Source: SIG307 sp964545045 | GTDB taxonomy: Bacteria > Bacillota > Clostridia > Lachnospirales > Lachnospiraceae | DNA: 64,000 nucleotides | Assembly (NCBI GenBank): GCA_964545045.1 | Contig: CAZJEN010000011.1 | Coordinates: forward strand, 27,219 to 91,218 | Direction: 5' to 3' | Notes under the pieces: model-generated | What the model was told of the DNA's origin: nothing | Database searches by the model: none | The model's input: the letters and a program-made list of their open reading frames with translations, nothing else | In this document: positions 35,552-45,556 of the stretch, piece by piece | How positions within the stretch are numbered: position 1 is the first letter of the stretch | Layout of the letters: the number at the start of each line of letters is the position of its first letter | Made by a program: the position numbers and the translations under genes

Positions 35552-36916
35552 TTACACACCCCGCTGCCGCGGAATGGTAACGGTAAAACAACTGCCCTTT
35601 GTATACTGGGTCCGCACCGCAATCTTCCCCGCATGACCATCGATAATCAGCCGTGCAATGGAAAGCCCCAGTCCGTGGCCTTCGATATTCTTACCACGCA
35701 CCGTATCTGCCCGGAAAAAGCGTCCGAAAATCCCTTCCAGATCCTCCCGCTTCATACCGAGACCCGTATCCTCTATTGTAATTTCACAAGCACCGTTTTT
35801 GTTTCTGCAGGAAAGGGTAATGGTATCCCCCTCCTCGGTATACTTCACCGCATTATCCAGAAACACGCGAATTGCCTGCTTTAATGCCTGCTTATCCCCG
35901 AACACCCGCACCGATTCACATACCGGGCACTGCATCGTCCGGGTACTGGTCATATACACCATTTCTTTCTCCAGTTCGCCGATGACCTCTGCCATATCAA
36001 ACCGTTCCTTGGCAAAAGGCAGCTTCCGTCTCTCGTGCCGTGACAAAAACAGCAGCTTCTCCACCAAATCCTGCATGGACTTTGCCTCCGATTCAATGGC
36101 TTCGATGGATTCTGCCAAAACCTCCTTATCCTCGGCTCCCCAGCGCTTTAGCATGGAAGAATACCCCTGCAAAACAGTAATCGGCGTACGAAGCTCGTGG
36201 GACGCCTCAGAGACAAACTGCTTCTGAGCATCATAAGCCTGTTCCATCCGGTCCAGCATCCCGTTAATTCCCTCTGCCAACTCCTTTAATTCCGCTTTAC
36301 TTCCCTCTTCATTCAAACGTTCCTTGTGAAGGTTCTGCAAATTCAACCGACTGACCTGACGGGACATTTCATCGATAGGACGGAGCACCGCCCGGACAAG
36401 CACATAACACACAAATACTGCCACTTCCGCCACGCCAAGATACCACAGAGAAAAGAAAACCAATTCCCTGCGCATTACGTTCCATTCCCTTGTACATTCA
36501 AAAGCAAACTCAGCTCTACACTCGGAGCCGTAAAGAAGAATCGGCAGCTTTTGTCTCACATAAACCTGCAGTTCACCGTTTCCCTTAACAAAGTACCATT
36601 TCCCGAGTGCAATCTTTCCCGGCTCCTCGCCCACAAGATACACCGTCTCCCGGTTCTCCTTTGACACCACACGCAGAAACGCACAAGCATCCTCTAATTG
36701 CTCTTCCCCTGCCGTGCCCTTCTCCATCTCATAAATCAAAGTCTCTGCCCGGTTCTCATATTCTGCCGCAATACTGCCGGTACGGATTCTCATGAACACA
36801 AGAACCAGAAAAAGCCCCGTGACCAAAAACAAAATCGCAAAATCCATTGCAATCCGATAGGTCAACGAGGCATGCCTCTTTTTCTTTAAAGTTGCATCTT
36901 TTTCCTTAATTCTCAT
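35552..36916 (-). CDS. Membrane sensor histidine kinase
   Basis: 454 residues. Two membrane helices (about 21-42 and 150-175) enclose a roughly 105-residue extracellular sensor region with no recognised domain. Then HAMP (about 175-225), HisKA with phospho-His240 in SEASHELRTPI, and HATPase with DTGLGM and GHGLGLSIARLI. Overlaps the response regulator gene by 11 nt, a standard pair. It is coded downstream of, and probably on the same transcript as, the pilus operon, so it may sense envelope or surface conditions; that is inference. Confidence 0.95.
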   Translation of the reverse strand: MRIKEKDATLKKKRHASLTYRIAMDFAILFLVTGLFLVLVFMRIRTGSIAAEYENRAETLIYEMEKGTAGEEQLEDACAFLRVVSKENRETVYLVGEEPGKIALGKWYFVKGNGELQVYVRQKLPILLYGSECRAEFAFECTREWNVMRRELVFFSLWYLGVAEVAVFVCYVLVRAVLRPIDEMSRQVSRLNLQNLHKERLNEEGSKAELKELAEGINGMLDRMEQAYDAQKQFVSEASHELRTPITVLQGYSSMLKRWGAEDKEVLAESIEAIESEAKSMQDLVEKLLFLSRHERRKLPFAKERFDMAEVIGELEKEMVYMTSTRTMQCPVCESVRVFGDKQALKQAIRVFLDNAVKYTEEGDTITLSCRNKNGACEITIEDTGLGMKREDLEGIFGRFFRADTVRGKNIEGHGLGLSIARLIIDGHAGKIAVRTQYTKGSCFTVTIPRQRGV

Positions 36917-37589
36917 CCCGAACCATATACCCCACTCCCCGCACGGTCTCTATAAAACGAAGCCCCAACGGCTCCTCCACCTTCTGGCGAAGATAACGAA
37001 CATACACGTCCACCACATTGGTATCTCCCGCATAGTCGTAATCCCACACCGCAGAAAGCAGCTCCTCTCTCGGCACCGCACGGTTTTTATTCTTTAACAA
37101 AAAGGCAAGCAAGTCAAACTCCTTCTTGGTAAGGCTAAGCGGTTCCCCGTCAAAGCTTACCTGTCTTGCCGCCGGGTCTACGGTTAACTTCCCGTGGGAC
37201 AGCTGTCCGTCGTTCTTCTTTTGCTCACCCGAACGGGACTTCAATGCCACACGGATTCGTGCCAACAACTCTTCAATGGCAAAAGGTTTTGTCATATAGT
37301 CGTTGGCACCCATATCCAGTCCAGCCACTTTATCGGTTACGTCTCCCTTTGCGGTCAACATAATCACCGGGACGGCCGACTCCTGTCTGATTCTGCGACA
37401 TACCTCCATACCGGAAAGTTCCGGCAGCATTATGTCAAGCAGAACCAGATCCGTCTGCGGCTCCAGAGCCTTCGCAAGCCCGGTGCGTCCGTCGGTGGCG
37501 GTTTCGGTATCATATCCTTCATGTCGAAGCTCCAGCTCCACAAAACGAGCTATCTTACTATCGTCCTCTACAATCAAGATTTTCGCCAT
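36906..37589 (-). CDS. OmpR/PhoB-family response regulator
   Basis: 227 residues. Receiver domain with acidic pocket VEDD (8-10), phospho-Asp52 in LLDIMLP and conserved Lys near 102 in MTKPF; C-terminal winged-helix DNA-binding domain (about 130-225) ending RFIETVRGVGYMV. GGGAGA before the ATG. Partner of the downstream histidine kinase; target genes unknown. Confidence 0.96.
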   Translation of the reverse strand: MAKILIVEDDSKIARFVELELRHEGYDTETATDGRTGLAKALEPQTDLVLLDIMLPELSGMEVCRRIRQESAVPVIMLTAKGDVTDKVAGLDMGANDYMTKPFAIEELLARIRVALKSRSGEQKKNDGQLSHGKLTVDPAARQVSFDGEPLSLTKKEFDLLAFLLKNKNRAVPREELLSAVWDYDYAGDTNVVDVYVRYLRQKVEEPLGLRFIETVRGVGYMVRDEN

Positions 37590-37606
37590 ATTGTTTCTCC
37601 CATTCC

Positions 37607-39787
37607 CTAATCAAGTACTTTGAAGGTAACATCATCGAGATAAAATTCAGCCGTTGCATCCGGTGACTCGAAATAGAAGGTTACCTGCTTCATGTTATCC
37701 GGAACATAATAGGTCCCGGTATAGTACGTCCACTTACCATCTGCCGGACAATTTGCTCTTACAGCGTTCACGTAGGATGTGCTGTTACTGTCATCTACCT
37801 GCTCAACAGATAAAACAACCTCCAACGGACTCTCGTACTCGTGATACAACCAGAAGGATGCCTCAATGGTATGTCCCGCAATGTTACTGTATTCATCGGT
37901 TAAGTTCTTAGCTACACCGTGCCAATTAGACTTACGTCCGGAAACGAAGAGACACTTATCACTCTCGTAACCGCCGTACTTAATAGACGGCTTACCGTCG
38001 CCTCTGCCTACAAAAAATGCATTATTATCATCAAATCCGAGGGTAATCTTATCCAGCTTCTTCTTGCCACCTGTAGCTGACGCATAGGATGAATTTGCCT
38101 GAACCTTGCTTTCCGGATCAAATGCAATCGTAACATTATCCAGAATGAAATCCGGTGTACCGGACTCCGGCGTCTCAAAGTTAATCTGCGGATTGGTTAC
38201 ATTTGCATAAATCGGAACAATACCCTCGACATAAGTCCATTCACCGCTCGGAATATTCACCTTGTTTACACGCTCCGGCCAGTCGGTCTTACCGTCCGGC
38301 TTCGTAATCTGTAGTGTTGCTGAAACCTGAATCGGCTTTCCGGAGTCCTGATATACCCAGTAGCCCACATAAACATTCTTACCGATAACATCAAACTCGT
38401 TTCCGTTGATATCCTCAAAGGTCAAAGCGACACCGCTATAGGTTTGTATACGCTCGGACACCTTAAATCCGTTTTCGTTACGACCGTTGCTGTCACGCTC
38501 TACCACTGCATTATTCATACTGATAAAAACAGAGGATTCATCCTTCATACCGTCTGCCGTCAACTGATGCACTATGGTATAATCGGAAATATCCATCATC
38601 TCAACCTTTTCACCGATCTCACCGGTTTCCTTATCAACCTCTAAGGTAGCCGGATCCTTGGCGGTAATCATGACATTATCAATCATGATATCTTCCGTTC
38701 CCTGGGTCTCGAAATACAATACCGCAAACTCGGTATTTGCCTTCAGTGTAATCTTACCGGTAAACTCACCCCATTCATCCGGCGCAAGACTCTTTGTTCT
38801 TCCGATATTTGCATAGGTCTCGTTTTTACCCTTTTGTCCACCGTAGGCAAGCTCTTCTACCGTACAAATAATCTCTCGGTTCTTATCGCCCTGATGCGCC
38901 GCGGTAAAGGTTACCCAAATGGTCGTTCCTGCCAGATTATGCTCCGACAAATCAATGGACGGACCGTTCCAGTTGGAGTTACGATCGGAGGTATGTAAAT
39001 ACTTCTTTCCGTCCTCTGCGCCACCGTTCTTAATCTCCAACTTCTCCGCACCGCCTCGTGCGATGAAATCATGTGTTCCGTCCTCAAAATCGTAGTACAG
39101 ACCATCAAAATCAACCACATTATACTCTGTCTTCGCCGCCACGGTACTGTTCGCATCATAGGTCAGACGAATGTCATCGAAATAAAACGCTTCCTTGGAA
39201 GAATTCATAGAAAGACGTACTACCGGCTCCGAAACATTTGCATATACCGGAAGTGCTCCCTGGAACAACGTCCAGGTACCGCTTCGTACACCCTGCTTTG
39301 TTAAGGTTACTGCCTCCTCCTGAATACCGTCCGGTCTTTTTACCAGAAGCGTACAGCTAAAGCTCTCTGTATTTCCGGTTTCATGGTATACCCAAACCGA
39401 CATAAATGCTCTCTTACCGGCAACACTTACCTCAGCACCTTCTTTATCCGCAAAATGCAGGCCCGGTCCCTCCCAAGTTTCACCACGGTTGGAAACATAA
39501 AACGCATAAGAGCCCGTATACGAAATCGGTTTTACGGAAACATTGCCCTGTCCCTGCATAATAAAATTCGAAGTCTGGTTAAAGTCCTCACCATCCAGTT
39601 CAATGACTCTGGCATACTCCTCATCCGGTGCCTTCGTCGGATCCGGGGTATCAACCACAGGAACCGGCGTATGGGTCGGTGCCAGGGTCGGCAACGGCCC
39701 CAAATCCGGGGCTGTGCCACACCCTGCCGCAATACATGTCAAAGCCGAAAATAAGAAAACTGCAATACTCCTTTTCCTATTTTTCAT
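37607..39787 (-). CDS. Lipoprotein with four tandem carbohydrate-binding-like modules
   Basis: 726 residues. Lipobox IAAGC, Thr/Pro linker, then four repeats of about 165 residues, each with a Trp/Tyr-x-Gly motif (TWEGPG, NWNGPS, TYSGVA, NWHGVA) and ending in a beta strand of the type FYFDDIRL, IMIDNVMI, FILDNVTI, FYLDDVTF. This is the pattern of CBM4/9/22-like jelly rolls that bind xylan or other glycans. No catalytic domain is present. Located 17 nt before the response regulator and 25 nt after the giant DUF5057-like gene, so it is likely surface cargo of the pilus block or a cell-surface glycan anchor. Binding target is not shown. Confidence 0.85.
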   Translation of the reverse strand: MKNRKRSIAVFLFSALTCIAAGCGTAPDLGPLPTLAPTHTPVPVVDTPDPTKAPDEEYARVIELDGEDFNQTSNFIMQGQGNVSVKPISYTGSYAFYVSNRGETWEGPGLHFADKEGAEVSVAGKRAFMSVWVYHETGNTESFSCTLLVKRPDGIQEEAVTLTKQGVRSGTWTLFQGALPVYANVSEPVVRLSMNSSKEAFYFDDIRLTYDANSTVAAKTEYNVVDFDGLYYDFEDGTHDFIARGGAEKLEIKNGGAEDGKKYLHTSDRNSNWNGPSIDLSEHNLAGTTIWVTFTAAHQGDKNREIICTVEELAYGGQKGKNETYANIGRTKSLAPDEWGEFTGKITLKANTEFAVLYFETQGTEDIMIDNVMITAKDPATLEVDKETGEIGEKVEMMDISDYTIVHQLTADGMKDESSVFISMNNAVVERDSNGRNENGFKVSERIQTYSGVALTFEDINGNEFDVIGKNVYVGYWVYQDSGKPIQVSATLQITKPDGKTDWPERVNKVNIPSGEWTYVEGIVPIYANVTNPQINFETPESGTPDFILDNVTIAFDPESKVQANSSYASATGGKKKLDKITLGFDDNNAFFVGRGDGKPSIKYGGYESDKCLFVSGRKSNWHGVAKNLTDEYSNIAGHTIEASFWLYHEYESPLEVVLSVEQVDDSNSTSYVNAVRANCPADGKWTYYTGTYYVPDNMKQVTFYFESPDATAEFYLDDVTFKVLD

Positions 39788-39812
39788 ACAAAATCCTCCT
39801 CGCGTTTGTTAC

Positions 39813-42800
39813 TTAGTGCAGGTCATACAGACCTCGTGGTAAAATACTGATTTTCGTGGTTCGTTCTTCTCCATCGATCGGCTCTTCTCCGACAAAGAAT
39901 GTCAAATCTACCGTCATCTGCAATTCCGTCTTTCCTACGGCCGAAACACCTCCCACGGTTTCAATCGTAATCGGAACATCCACATAATAGGTCTCGTTCT
40001 TTTTGTATTTGTTTACTACCCCATCCATGAACGCATTGTCAGATGCTCTGTACACTGCCAAATGATAGACCGTATCATCAGGCTCAAATTTAATAGACGC
40101 TCCGTTCAACTTCATGGCCAGTGTATAAATCGTATCGTCACCGTTCGCATTGGTATCATTCAATTCGAAGTATACACGCTTCGACTTCTGTACTCTCGGT
40201 GTCGCAACCTCAACATAGCCTTTATAAAGATCTTCCGCATCCACCGGTAACATCAGATGGTAATCATCCTGGATATCAATACCGATGATTTCCGTCGCCT
40301 TGGAAGAATCTACGTCTACACAAAGGAACTGGTCTCCTACATTGTTACCGGTAACATCATCATTAGTTACCTTTACCGGTACACCCACCGCAGCTGCACG
40401 ATAAGCAGCAACGAAGGTATTGATGAACAGCTCGATTTCCAAATCTCCCAACGACAGGGAATTTTCTGCGCCGTCCCACTTCATATGTCCCATACCGGAG
40501 TAGGTAACATTTCCCTTATTGTAAATATAGTAATTGTTTCTCACATCGTTCTTGTTCTGACCGAAATACTTCGTTTCATAAGACTTGGACTTTCCGTCTG
40601 TACCACCGTCCAAACAATACCAAACAACAATATCACTGTGCTCCATATCCAACTGATAATACTGCGGGTGAGTAGACGCAACATCTATAGTATCCGGAAT
40701 GGTAAACGGATACTGGGTAATAGCTCCCGTATTTACCTTGGAAACCTCATATGCGTTAACATTTGCATCACTGTCTCCCCATTCCTCCGGATACAATGCT
40801 CTGTATAAAATACCGTTTGCAGCACCCTGAATCAACGGAATTCCGTCATCATTTGTATAGAAGGCTCCTGCATCTCCGGAACTGCTTGCCGGCTTATATG
40901 GTTCATCCTTTTCACTCGGAATTGCCGAAAGATCACCCGACGCAGAATCAAAGTAATACTTTGCACCGTAACGATCCATACCGAACAACTCACGATATGC
41001 CTTTGTTACGGTACTACCCCATACCGGCAAACTGTCGGTACCGTTTTTACCGATACCGGAGGAGGTATCGTGGGTATATAATACCGCTTTTCCTCGATTG
41101 ATATAGTTCTGAATCTTTACCAACAGATCTGCATTCGATACGCCGTCGTATACATCCGCAAAACCGAGTACCAACATATCAAAGGTCTGATACAGGTAAT
41201 CCGGCTGCGGAGTTGCTCCGCCTGCACCGGTAATAATATTCATAATCTCCTTTTGTGTCATGCGGGTGAATGTAATATCAAAGCAATCCAAGGTCTCCAT
41301 TTTATCGTAAAACTTCTTTGCAGAGCCTCCTAAGGAATTTGCATCCGACTCACTTATCGGTAAGCTGAGACTGACAGTAGCCGAATCGGTCTCTGTCGGA
41401 TCCGGAATAATCTGCAACACATTAATGGTAATTACATTATCGTCCGGTCCTCTCTTAATTGCCGAAACGCCACTCTCGGAAGCGTATACCTTACCGTCCC
41501 TTATCAAATCCAGCTTCCACGGGATGCTACCGATTCGGTTAGTAATCTGACGCTCTACGGTATAATCATTGCCTGCCTGCAACAACCCGGAAACACCGTG
41601 ACCGGCTGCATCATAAACATGTGCACCTACATCCTCCGTGGTTGCGGAATAATTTCCGTCCGTATTAGAGTCCACATACAGCTTTACCTCATAAGAGGTG
41701 CCTGCCGGAGCCTTCAAATAGAACTTGAACCGTAACGAACGATTCGCATCATCATAACCGTTAATGTAGCGGTCTGCCTCATCAGCATTACTGTCATACA
41801 GCACCGGAGACTGGGTAAATACCATCTGCACCTTTTGACTATTGGTAGTCAGCGTCTGTAAAAACTGCGCCGCTCTTTCCGGGGAACTACCGTCCAACTC
41901 TCCGTATGCAATTGCCTTGGAACCGGAATCGTCAATAATACCACCCAACTTATAAATGTTGGAATTTCGGTCAATGGTATTTGCCATGGTATAGGAACCA
42001 CCGGAAATACTGCTGTAGAAACCGTCACCGAATAAAATCGGGAAGCCAGCGTCGTTATACGCTTCCAGCTTCGCAAGTGCCAGATTCGTCAAATCGTTAC
42101 CGGAATAAGCAAAATACTTCTCTTTCTGGTTATACTGACCCGTAGTCAAACCGGATATTTTTTCACTTCGTAACCAACCGTACAATGCACTGAAAGTCGT
42201 ACCAATGGTAACCTTCGGACCGGTATGTGCATACACATAATTGGTTCCGCTGAACTGCATCGTCGGATCTTCCGTGGTCTTCTTCATGCCCACATAAATC
42301 AAGTCAAACTCACTGATACACTCTACATGAGAACCGATAAACTCAGAGGTGGTCATCTCCTCCACTTCCGGATCCGCAATGGAATTGGTATAGGTTGTAA
42401 TAATCATCTTCCAAAACAAGGAATTCGTATCTCTCTCATAGTTGGAAGACGGCTGTAATTCCAAAATCTTATACTGGGTATTATTATTAATCGGAGTCGG
42501 TCCGCCGTTTACACCGTTAAGCAAATAGAACAAGGCATCTGCCGTGGTCAAATCGCCTTCATTCGGAGCCGGATCTGAGCCGTTAATAGAATCAAAATAC
42601 TCATACAACTGTGAACCGAAGACACCGTTCTTTATGCCACAGTCCATGGTATCCAAGCCTTCGTTTAACTGACCCTGATTATCAAAGCCCATCAGTCCGT
42701 TTCGAAGGGTATTCTGAGCCTCACCGGACGTCATATCATATCCGCCGGAACGCACCGCAATACCAAATACCGCCATTGCCTTACTGTACTTTTCAATGGC

Positions 42801-44426
42801 TTTATAACCGGTAGTCGGCATCAAATGCCACGGAAGCAAGGTTGTATCGTTCCAATAAGCTCTAGAATCCTCCGTACCCTTCTCTCCATTCGGACGACCG
42901 TTATCATAATTAAACACACCGGTCTGCAAATAAGCATTATTTTTCATCTTATAGTTAGTACCGGATACCTTCATGTTCTGGGAAGAGAATAACGCATTAG
43001 ACGTGTCTCCCGGATTTCCATATAAGGTCTTAAAGGTGGAACTCTTCATCTGACAAAGAATCATATACAACTTCGCCATATTTTCTTGAGTTCCGGTGAA
43101 TGCATTGGTGTCCTCAGTAGAACCATCTGCATATTTTGCTTTTATCTTTATGTTACTTTTTGTCACGGAATCCGCATCCGTAAATGTATTCTGGAAAATC
43201 TTATTCTCCATAATTACCGGAAGCATATATGTGTCGTCCATTGCACGACCGGCAATCTTCTGTACGATGCTCCAGTCAAGAAGATTCGTATTAAAGGTCG
43301 CACCCGGCTTGTTTTCTTTTCTGCCGTACTGTCCTGCCGGCTCCTCGTAACCGAACAGATACTTCTTGAGATACGGCACATATTTGTATTTTTCCAAATA
43401 GTTTCCGCTACCGTCTGTCATGGAAGAATCTCCCGGCTGAAGGTAGGTATACATACCGTCCGGACAAGAACCTAAAGACTTATTCATTTTCGGAGAAATC
43501 ACAATTAAATCCGCACGGTCAACCAATTCCGGATTCATATTCAAATCCTCCGGAGTAACGGTATAAACTACGGACTTATATGCCTTAATTCTCTCAGCGA
43601 TTACAGCTTCGTCAGTAATTGCATGACGCACACCTTCTGCATCAAACTCGTATGCAAGACCAATACTCTCTCGTAAGAAAGTATTCTTATGGGCTGCCTT
43701 CATTCCGGTACCCTTTACATAGGTCACGTTCTTAAAACACATCTTAAAAGCAGTACCGTTCGTCAATGCAGACGTAAACGTACCCTCATAAGGCGCCTTA
43801 TCCTCTGCCGTCATAGCAAAACACGCTTCCGCAGAAAGCGGTTTCCACACAAAGGAGCCCGTAGCACCTTCTGCCACCGGCTGATATTCTGCGTTCTTCT
43901 TATCAATGCCCTCTCCGTGTCCACCGACAATGTTGTAATTTCCGCTTCCGTCCGTTACATAAGTCATGGTACCATACTGATTCATAATCGTAGTGCTGTC
44001 CGAAGATGCCGAGAAGTTCGCCGGCTTCTCTTCCGGCCAGAACCGGTAGGTCACACTATAATTAATGTCATAGTATGCACCGAGATCATACATACCGGAA
44101 AAAGAATCTCTCGCAGCTGCCTCCACATCAATCGGTTCACAACCTGCGATTTGATAGCCAAACTCCGCCATACCATCATACGGCACAATCTCCAATACAA
44201 AGAACGGATTACCTTCCGTACCGCGAGTAGCTCTCGGATCCCCCTCCGCCGGCTCCTCCGGCACTCGGATTTTACCGTACTTGTCTACCAAATAATCCGG
44301 CAAACCTTCCTCTGCATTCGCCGTATTATTCCGCTCCAATTGGGTATGTGCGTAAGCGAAAATACCTGCGCCGAACGCAATCAATACTAAAACACTACAA
44401 ACAATAACTCTTAATCTTCTGCTCAT
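39813..44426 (-). CDS. Giant DUF5057-like surface protein of the pilus block
   Basis: 1537 residues from ATG 44426; AAGGAGGG abuts the first ATG of the frame (44432) but is 7 nt before this one. N-terminal membrane helix, no pilin cleavage motif. The rest is an extracellular-looking Asn/Thr/Asp/Gly-rich chain. I recognise the opening (NPFFVLEIVPYDGMAEFGYQIAG) as DUF5057-like. Two stretches (ADLIVISPK; FDMLVLGFADVYDGV ... GKAVLYTHDTSSGIG) look like Rossmann-type or glutamine-amidotransferase-like folds, without visible catalytic triad. Just after the pseudopilin genes (8-14 nt), so it is probably a pilus-associated tip or adhesin; function is inference. Confidence 0.75.
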   Translation of the reverse strand: MSRRLRVIVCSVLVLIAFGAGIFAYAHTQLERNNTANAEEGLPDYLVDKYGKIRVPEEPAEGDPRATRGTEGNPFFVLEIVPYDGMAEFGYQIAGCEPIDVEAAARDSFSGMYDLGAYYDINYSVTYRFWPEEKPANFSASSDSTTIMNQYGTMTYVTDGSGNYNIVGGHGEGIDKKNAEYQPVAEGATGSFVWKPLSAEACFAMTAEDKAPYEGTFTSALTNGTAFKMCFKNVTYVKGTGMKAAHKNTFLRESIGLAYEFDAEGVRHAITDEAVIAERIKAYKSVVYTVTPEDLNMNPELVDRADLIVISPKMNKSLGSCPDGMYTYLQPGDSSMTDGSGNYLEKYKYVPYLKKYLFGYEEPAGQYGRKENKPGATFNTNLLDWSIVQKIAGRAMDDTYMLPVIMENKIFQNTFTDADSVTKSNIKIKAKYADGSTEDTNAFTGTQENMAKLYMILCQMKSSTFKTLYGNPGDTSNALFSSQNMKVSGTNYKMKNNAYLQTGVFNYDNGRPNGEKGTEDSRAYWNDTTLLPWHLMPTTGYKAIEKYSKAMAVFGIAVRSGGYDMTSGEAQNTLRNGLMGFDNQGQLNEGLDTMDCGIKNGVFGSQLYEYFDSINGSDPAPNEGDLTTADALFYLLNGVNGGPTPINNNTQYKILELQPSSNYERDTNSLFWKMIITTYTNSIADPEVEEMTTSEFIGSHVECISEFDLIYVGMKKTTEDPTMQFSGTNYVYAHTGPKVTIGTTFSALYGWLRSEKISGLTTGQYNQKEKYFAYSGNDLTNLALAKLEAYNDAGFPILFGDGFYSSISGGSYTMANTIDRNSNIYKLGGIIDDSGSKAIAYGELDGSSPERAAQFLQTLTTNSQKVQMVFTQSPVLYDSNADEADRYINGYDDANRSLRFKFYLKAPAGTSYEVKLYVDSNTDGNYSATTEDVGAHVYDAAGHGVSGLLQAGNDYTVERQITNRIGSIPWKLDLIRDGKVYASESGVSAIKRGPDDNVITINVLQIIPDPTETDSATVSLSLPISESDANSLGGSAKKFYDKMETLDCFDITFTRMTQKEIMNIITGAGGATPQPDYLYQTFDMLVLGFADVYDGVSNADLLVKIQNYINRGKAVLYTHDTSSGIGKNGTDSLPVWGSTVTKAYRELFGMDRYGAKYYFDSASGDLSAIPSEKDEPYKPASSSGDAGAFYTNDDGIPLIQGAANGILYRALYPEEWGDSDANVNAYEVSKVNTGAITQYPFTIPDTIDVASTHPQYYQLDMEHSDIVVWYCLDGGTDGKSKSYETKYFGQNKNDVRNNYYIYNKGNVTYSGMGHMKWDGAENSLSLGDLEIELFINTFVAAYRAAAVGVPVKVTNDDVTGNNVGDQFLCVDVDSSKATEIIGIDIQDDYHLMLPVDAEDLYKGYVEVATPRVQKSKRVYFELNDTNANGDDTIYTLAMKLNGASIKFEPDDTVYHLAVYRASDNAFMDGVVNKYKKNETYYVDVPITIETVGGVSAVGKTELQMTVDLTFFVGEEPIDGEERTTKISILPRGLYDLH

Positions 44427-44440
44427 GCTCATCCCTCCTT

Positions 44441-45013
44441 CTAATTCTTTATTGTATTACGTAACGAAACTGTCTGAGTTCCTATGTAGGACCTACCTTC
44501 TACACTAAAATGTAAAGTCATCTTTACCAGGCCGTTTTGGTCATCAATTGCTTCCGAACGTATCATTGGATCTAAGGTAAAATAAGACACGTACCGTGCC
44601 AAAAACACCTTATCCATGCTTTCATCAGTGACCTTCCGAATCCGTTCCGTCACATCTGTTTCGCCCGGATCCGTTGCTCCGAACACCAAAACCTCGCCCT
44701 TTTTCGCCACAATGTACGGAACTCCGCCTCTGGTCACCTCTACTGCATAATTGACTCCCGACGGATAACTACCGCTTCCCAATACTTCAAAATTCTGGGA
44801 CTCCTGTAACAACTCCGTCAAAAACAACTCCGCCACCTGAGACTCTGTCTGGAGCGAGGTCTCGGCATTGGTTCTACGGTAATAGTTCAGCCCCATGGAC
44901 AAAAAACCTGCCACCGCTGCCACTACAATAGACGAAACCAACATCGTCACAATCAATTCCATTAACGTAAAGCCTTCATTGGAGCGGTGCAGTTTTTTCA
45001 TTGTCTTTATCAT
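44441..45013 (-). CDS. Type IV pilin-like / PilW-type pseudopilin
   Basis: 190 residues. Prepilin leader ending NEG then FTLMELIVTMLVSSIVVAAVAGFLSMG: cleavage after Gly with Phe+1 and Glu+5, the full class III signal. Globular domain of about 150 residues (GVNYAVEVTRGGVPYIVAKKG). Minor pseudopilins of this kind prime pilus assembly and may hold tip proteins. Ends 8 nt before the giant DUF5057-like gene. AAAGGAGG before the ATG. Confidence 0.9.
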   Translation of the reverse strand: MIKTMKKLHRSNEGFTLMELIVTMLVSSIVVAAVAGFLSMGLNYYRRTNAETSLQTESQVAELFLTELLQESQNFEVLGSGSYPSGVNYAVEVTRGGVPYIVAKKGEVLVFGATDPGETDVTERIRKVTDESMDKVFLARYVSYFTLDPMIRSEAIDDQNGLVKMTLHFSVEGRSYIGTQTVSLRNTIKN

Positions 45014-45026
45014 CTGTCACCCTCCT

Positions 45027-45527
45027 TTATTCCAAATAGGTCCGGCCCGTTGCATTTACTAATCGAACTGTCCGGGTCTTGGTGCCGTTAATCACAATGG
45101 AATCATAACCGCAACTGTCCTCAAATGCCCCGTTTGCTTTCTTGTAAGCAATCTCTGCCGAAGCCCCCGGAGAGCCGCCTGCACCGATTACCACACTAGT
45201 AGCACCGTCTACAGCCGTTATGGTAAGACTTCCGTTCCCCAAAGACACCTTATCCACTTCAGTGGCACCATTTAGCAACGTTCCGTAATAATGATTCCCT
45301 TCCTTCGTCAATACCAGCTTTACCGAACCGCTGGCAGAGAGCGTATACACCCTGGTCCGTTCCATCAGAGACACCAACTTTTCTCCGGCACTGGTGGAAT
45401 TCATCCGATTAACGTAATTAATACCCACGCCGGTTCCCGCAGAAAGAATACCGATAATCAAAATCACTACAATCAATTCTATCAGTGACATGCCGGCCTG
45501 ATTCAATTTTTGTCTCCCTTTCTGCAT
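45027..45527 (-). CDS. Pseudopilin (GspH/FimT-like)
   Basis: 166 residues. Prepilin signal LNQAG then MSLIELIVVILIIGIL, with Glu+5. The C-terminal part is a small beta-rich domain (HYYGTLLNGATEVDKVSLG). Minor pilin of the same cluster. GGAGG before the ATG. Precise subtype uncertain. Confidence 0.88.
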   Translation of the reverse strand: MQKGRQKLNQAGMSLIELIVVILIIGILSAGTGVGINYVNRMNSTSAGEKLVSLMERTRVYTLSASGSVKLVLTKEGNHYYGTLLNGATEVDKVSLGNGSLTITAVDGATSVVIGAGGSPGASAEIAYKKANGAFEDSCGYDSIVINGTKTRTVRLVNATGRTYLE

Positions 45528-45556
45528 ATTGTCCGCCTCCGTTTCTCCGTCAAATC

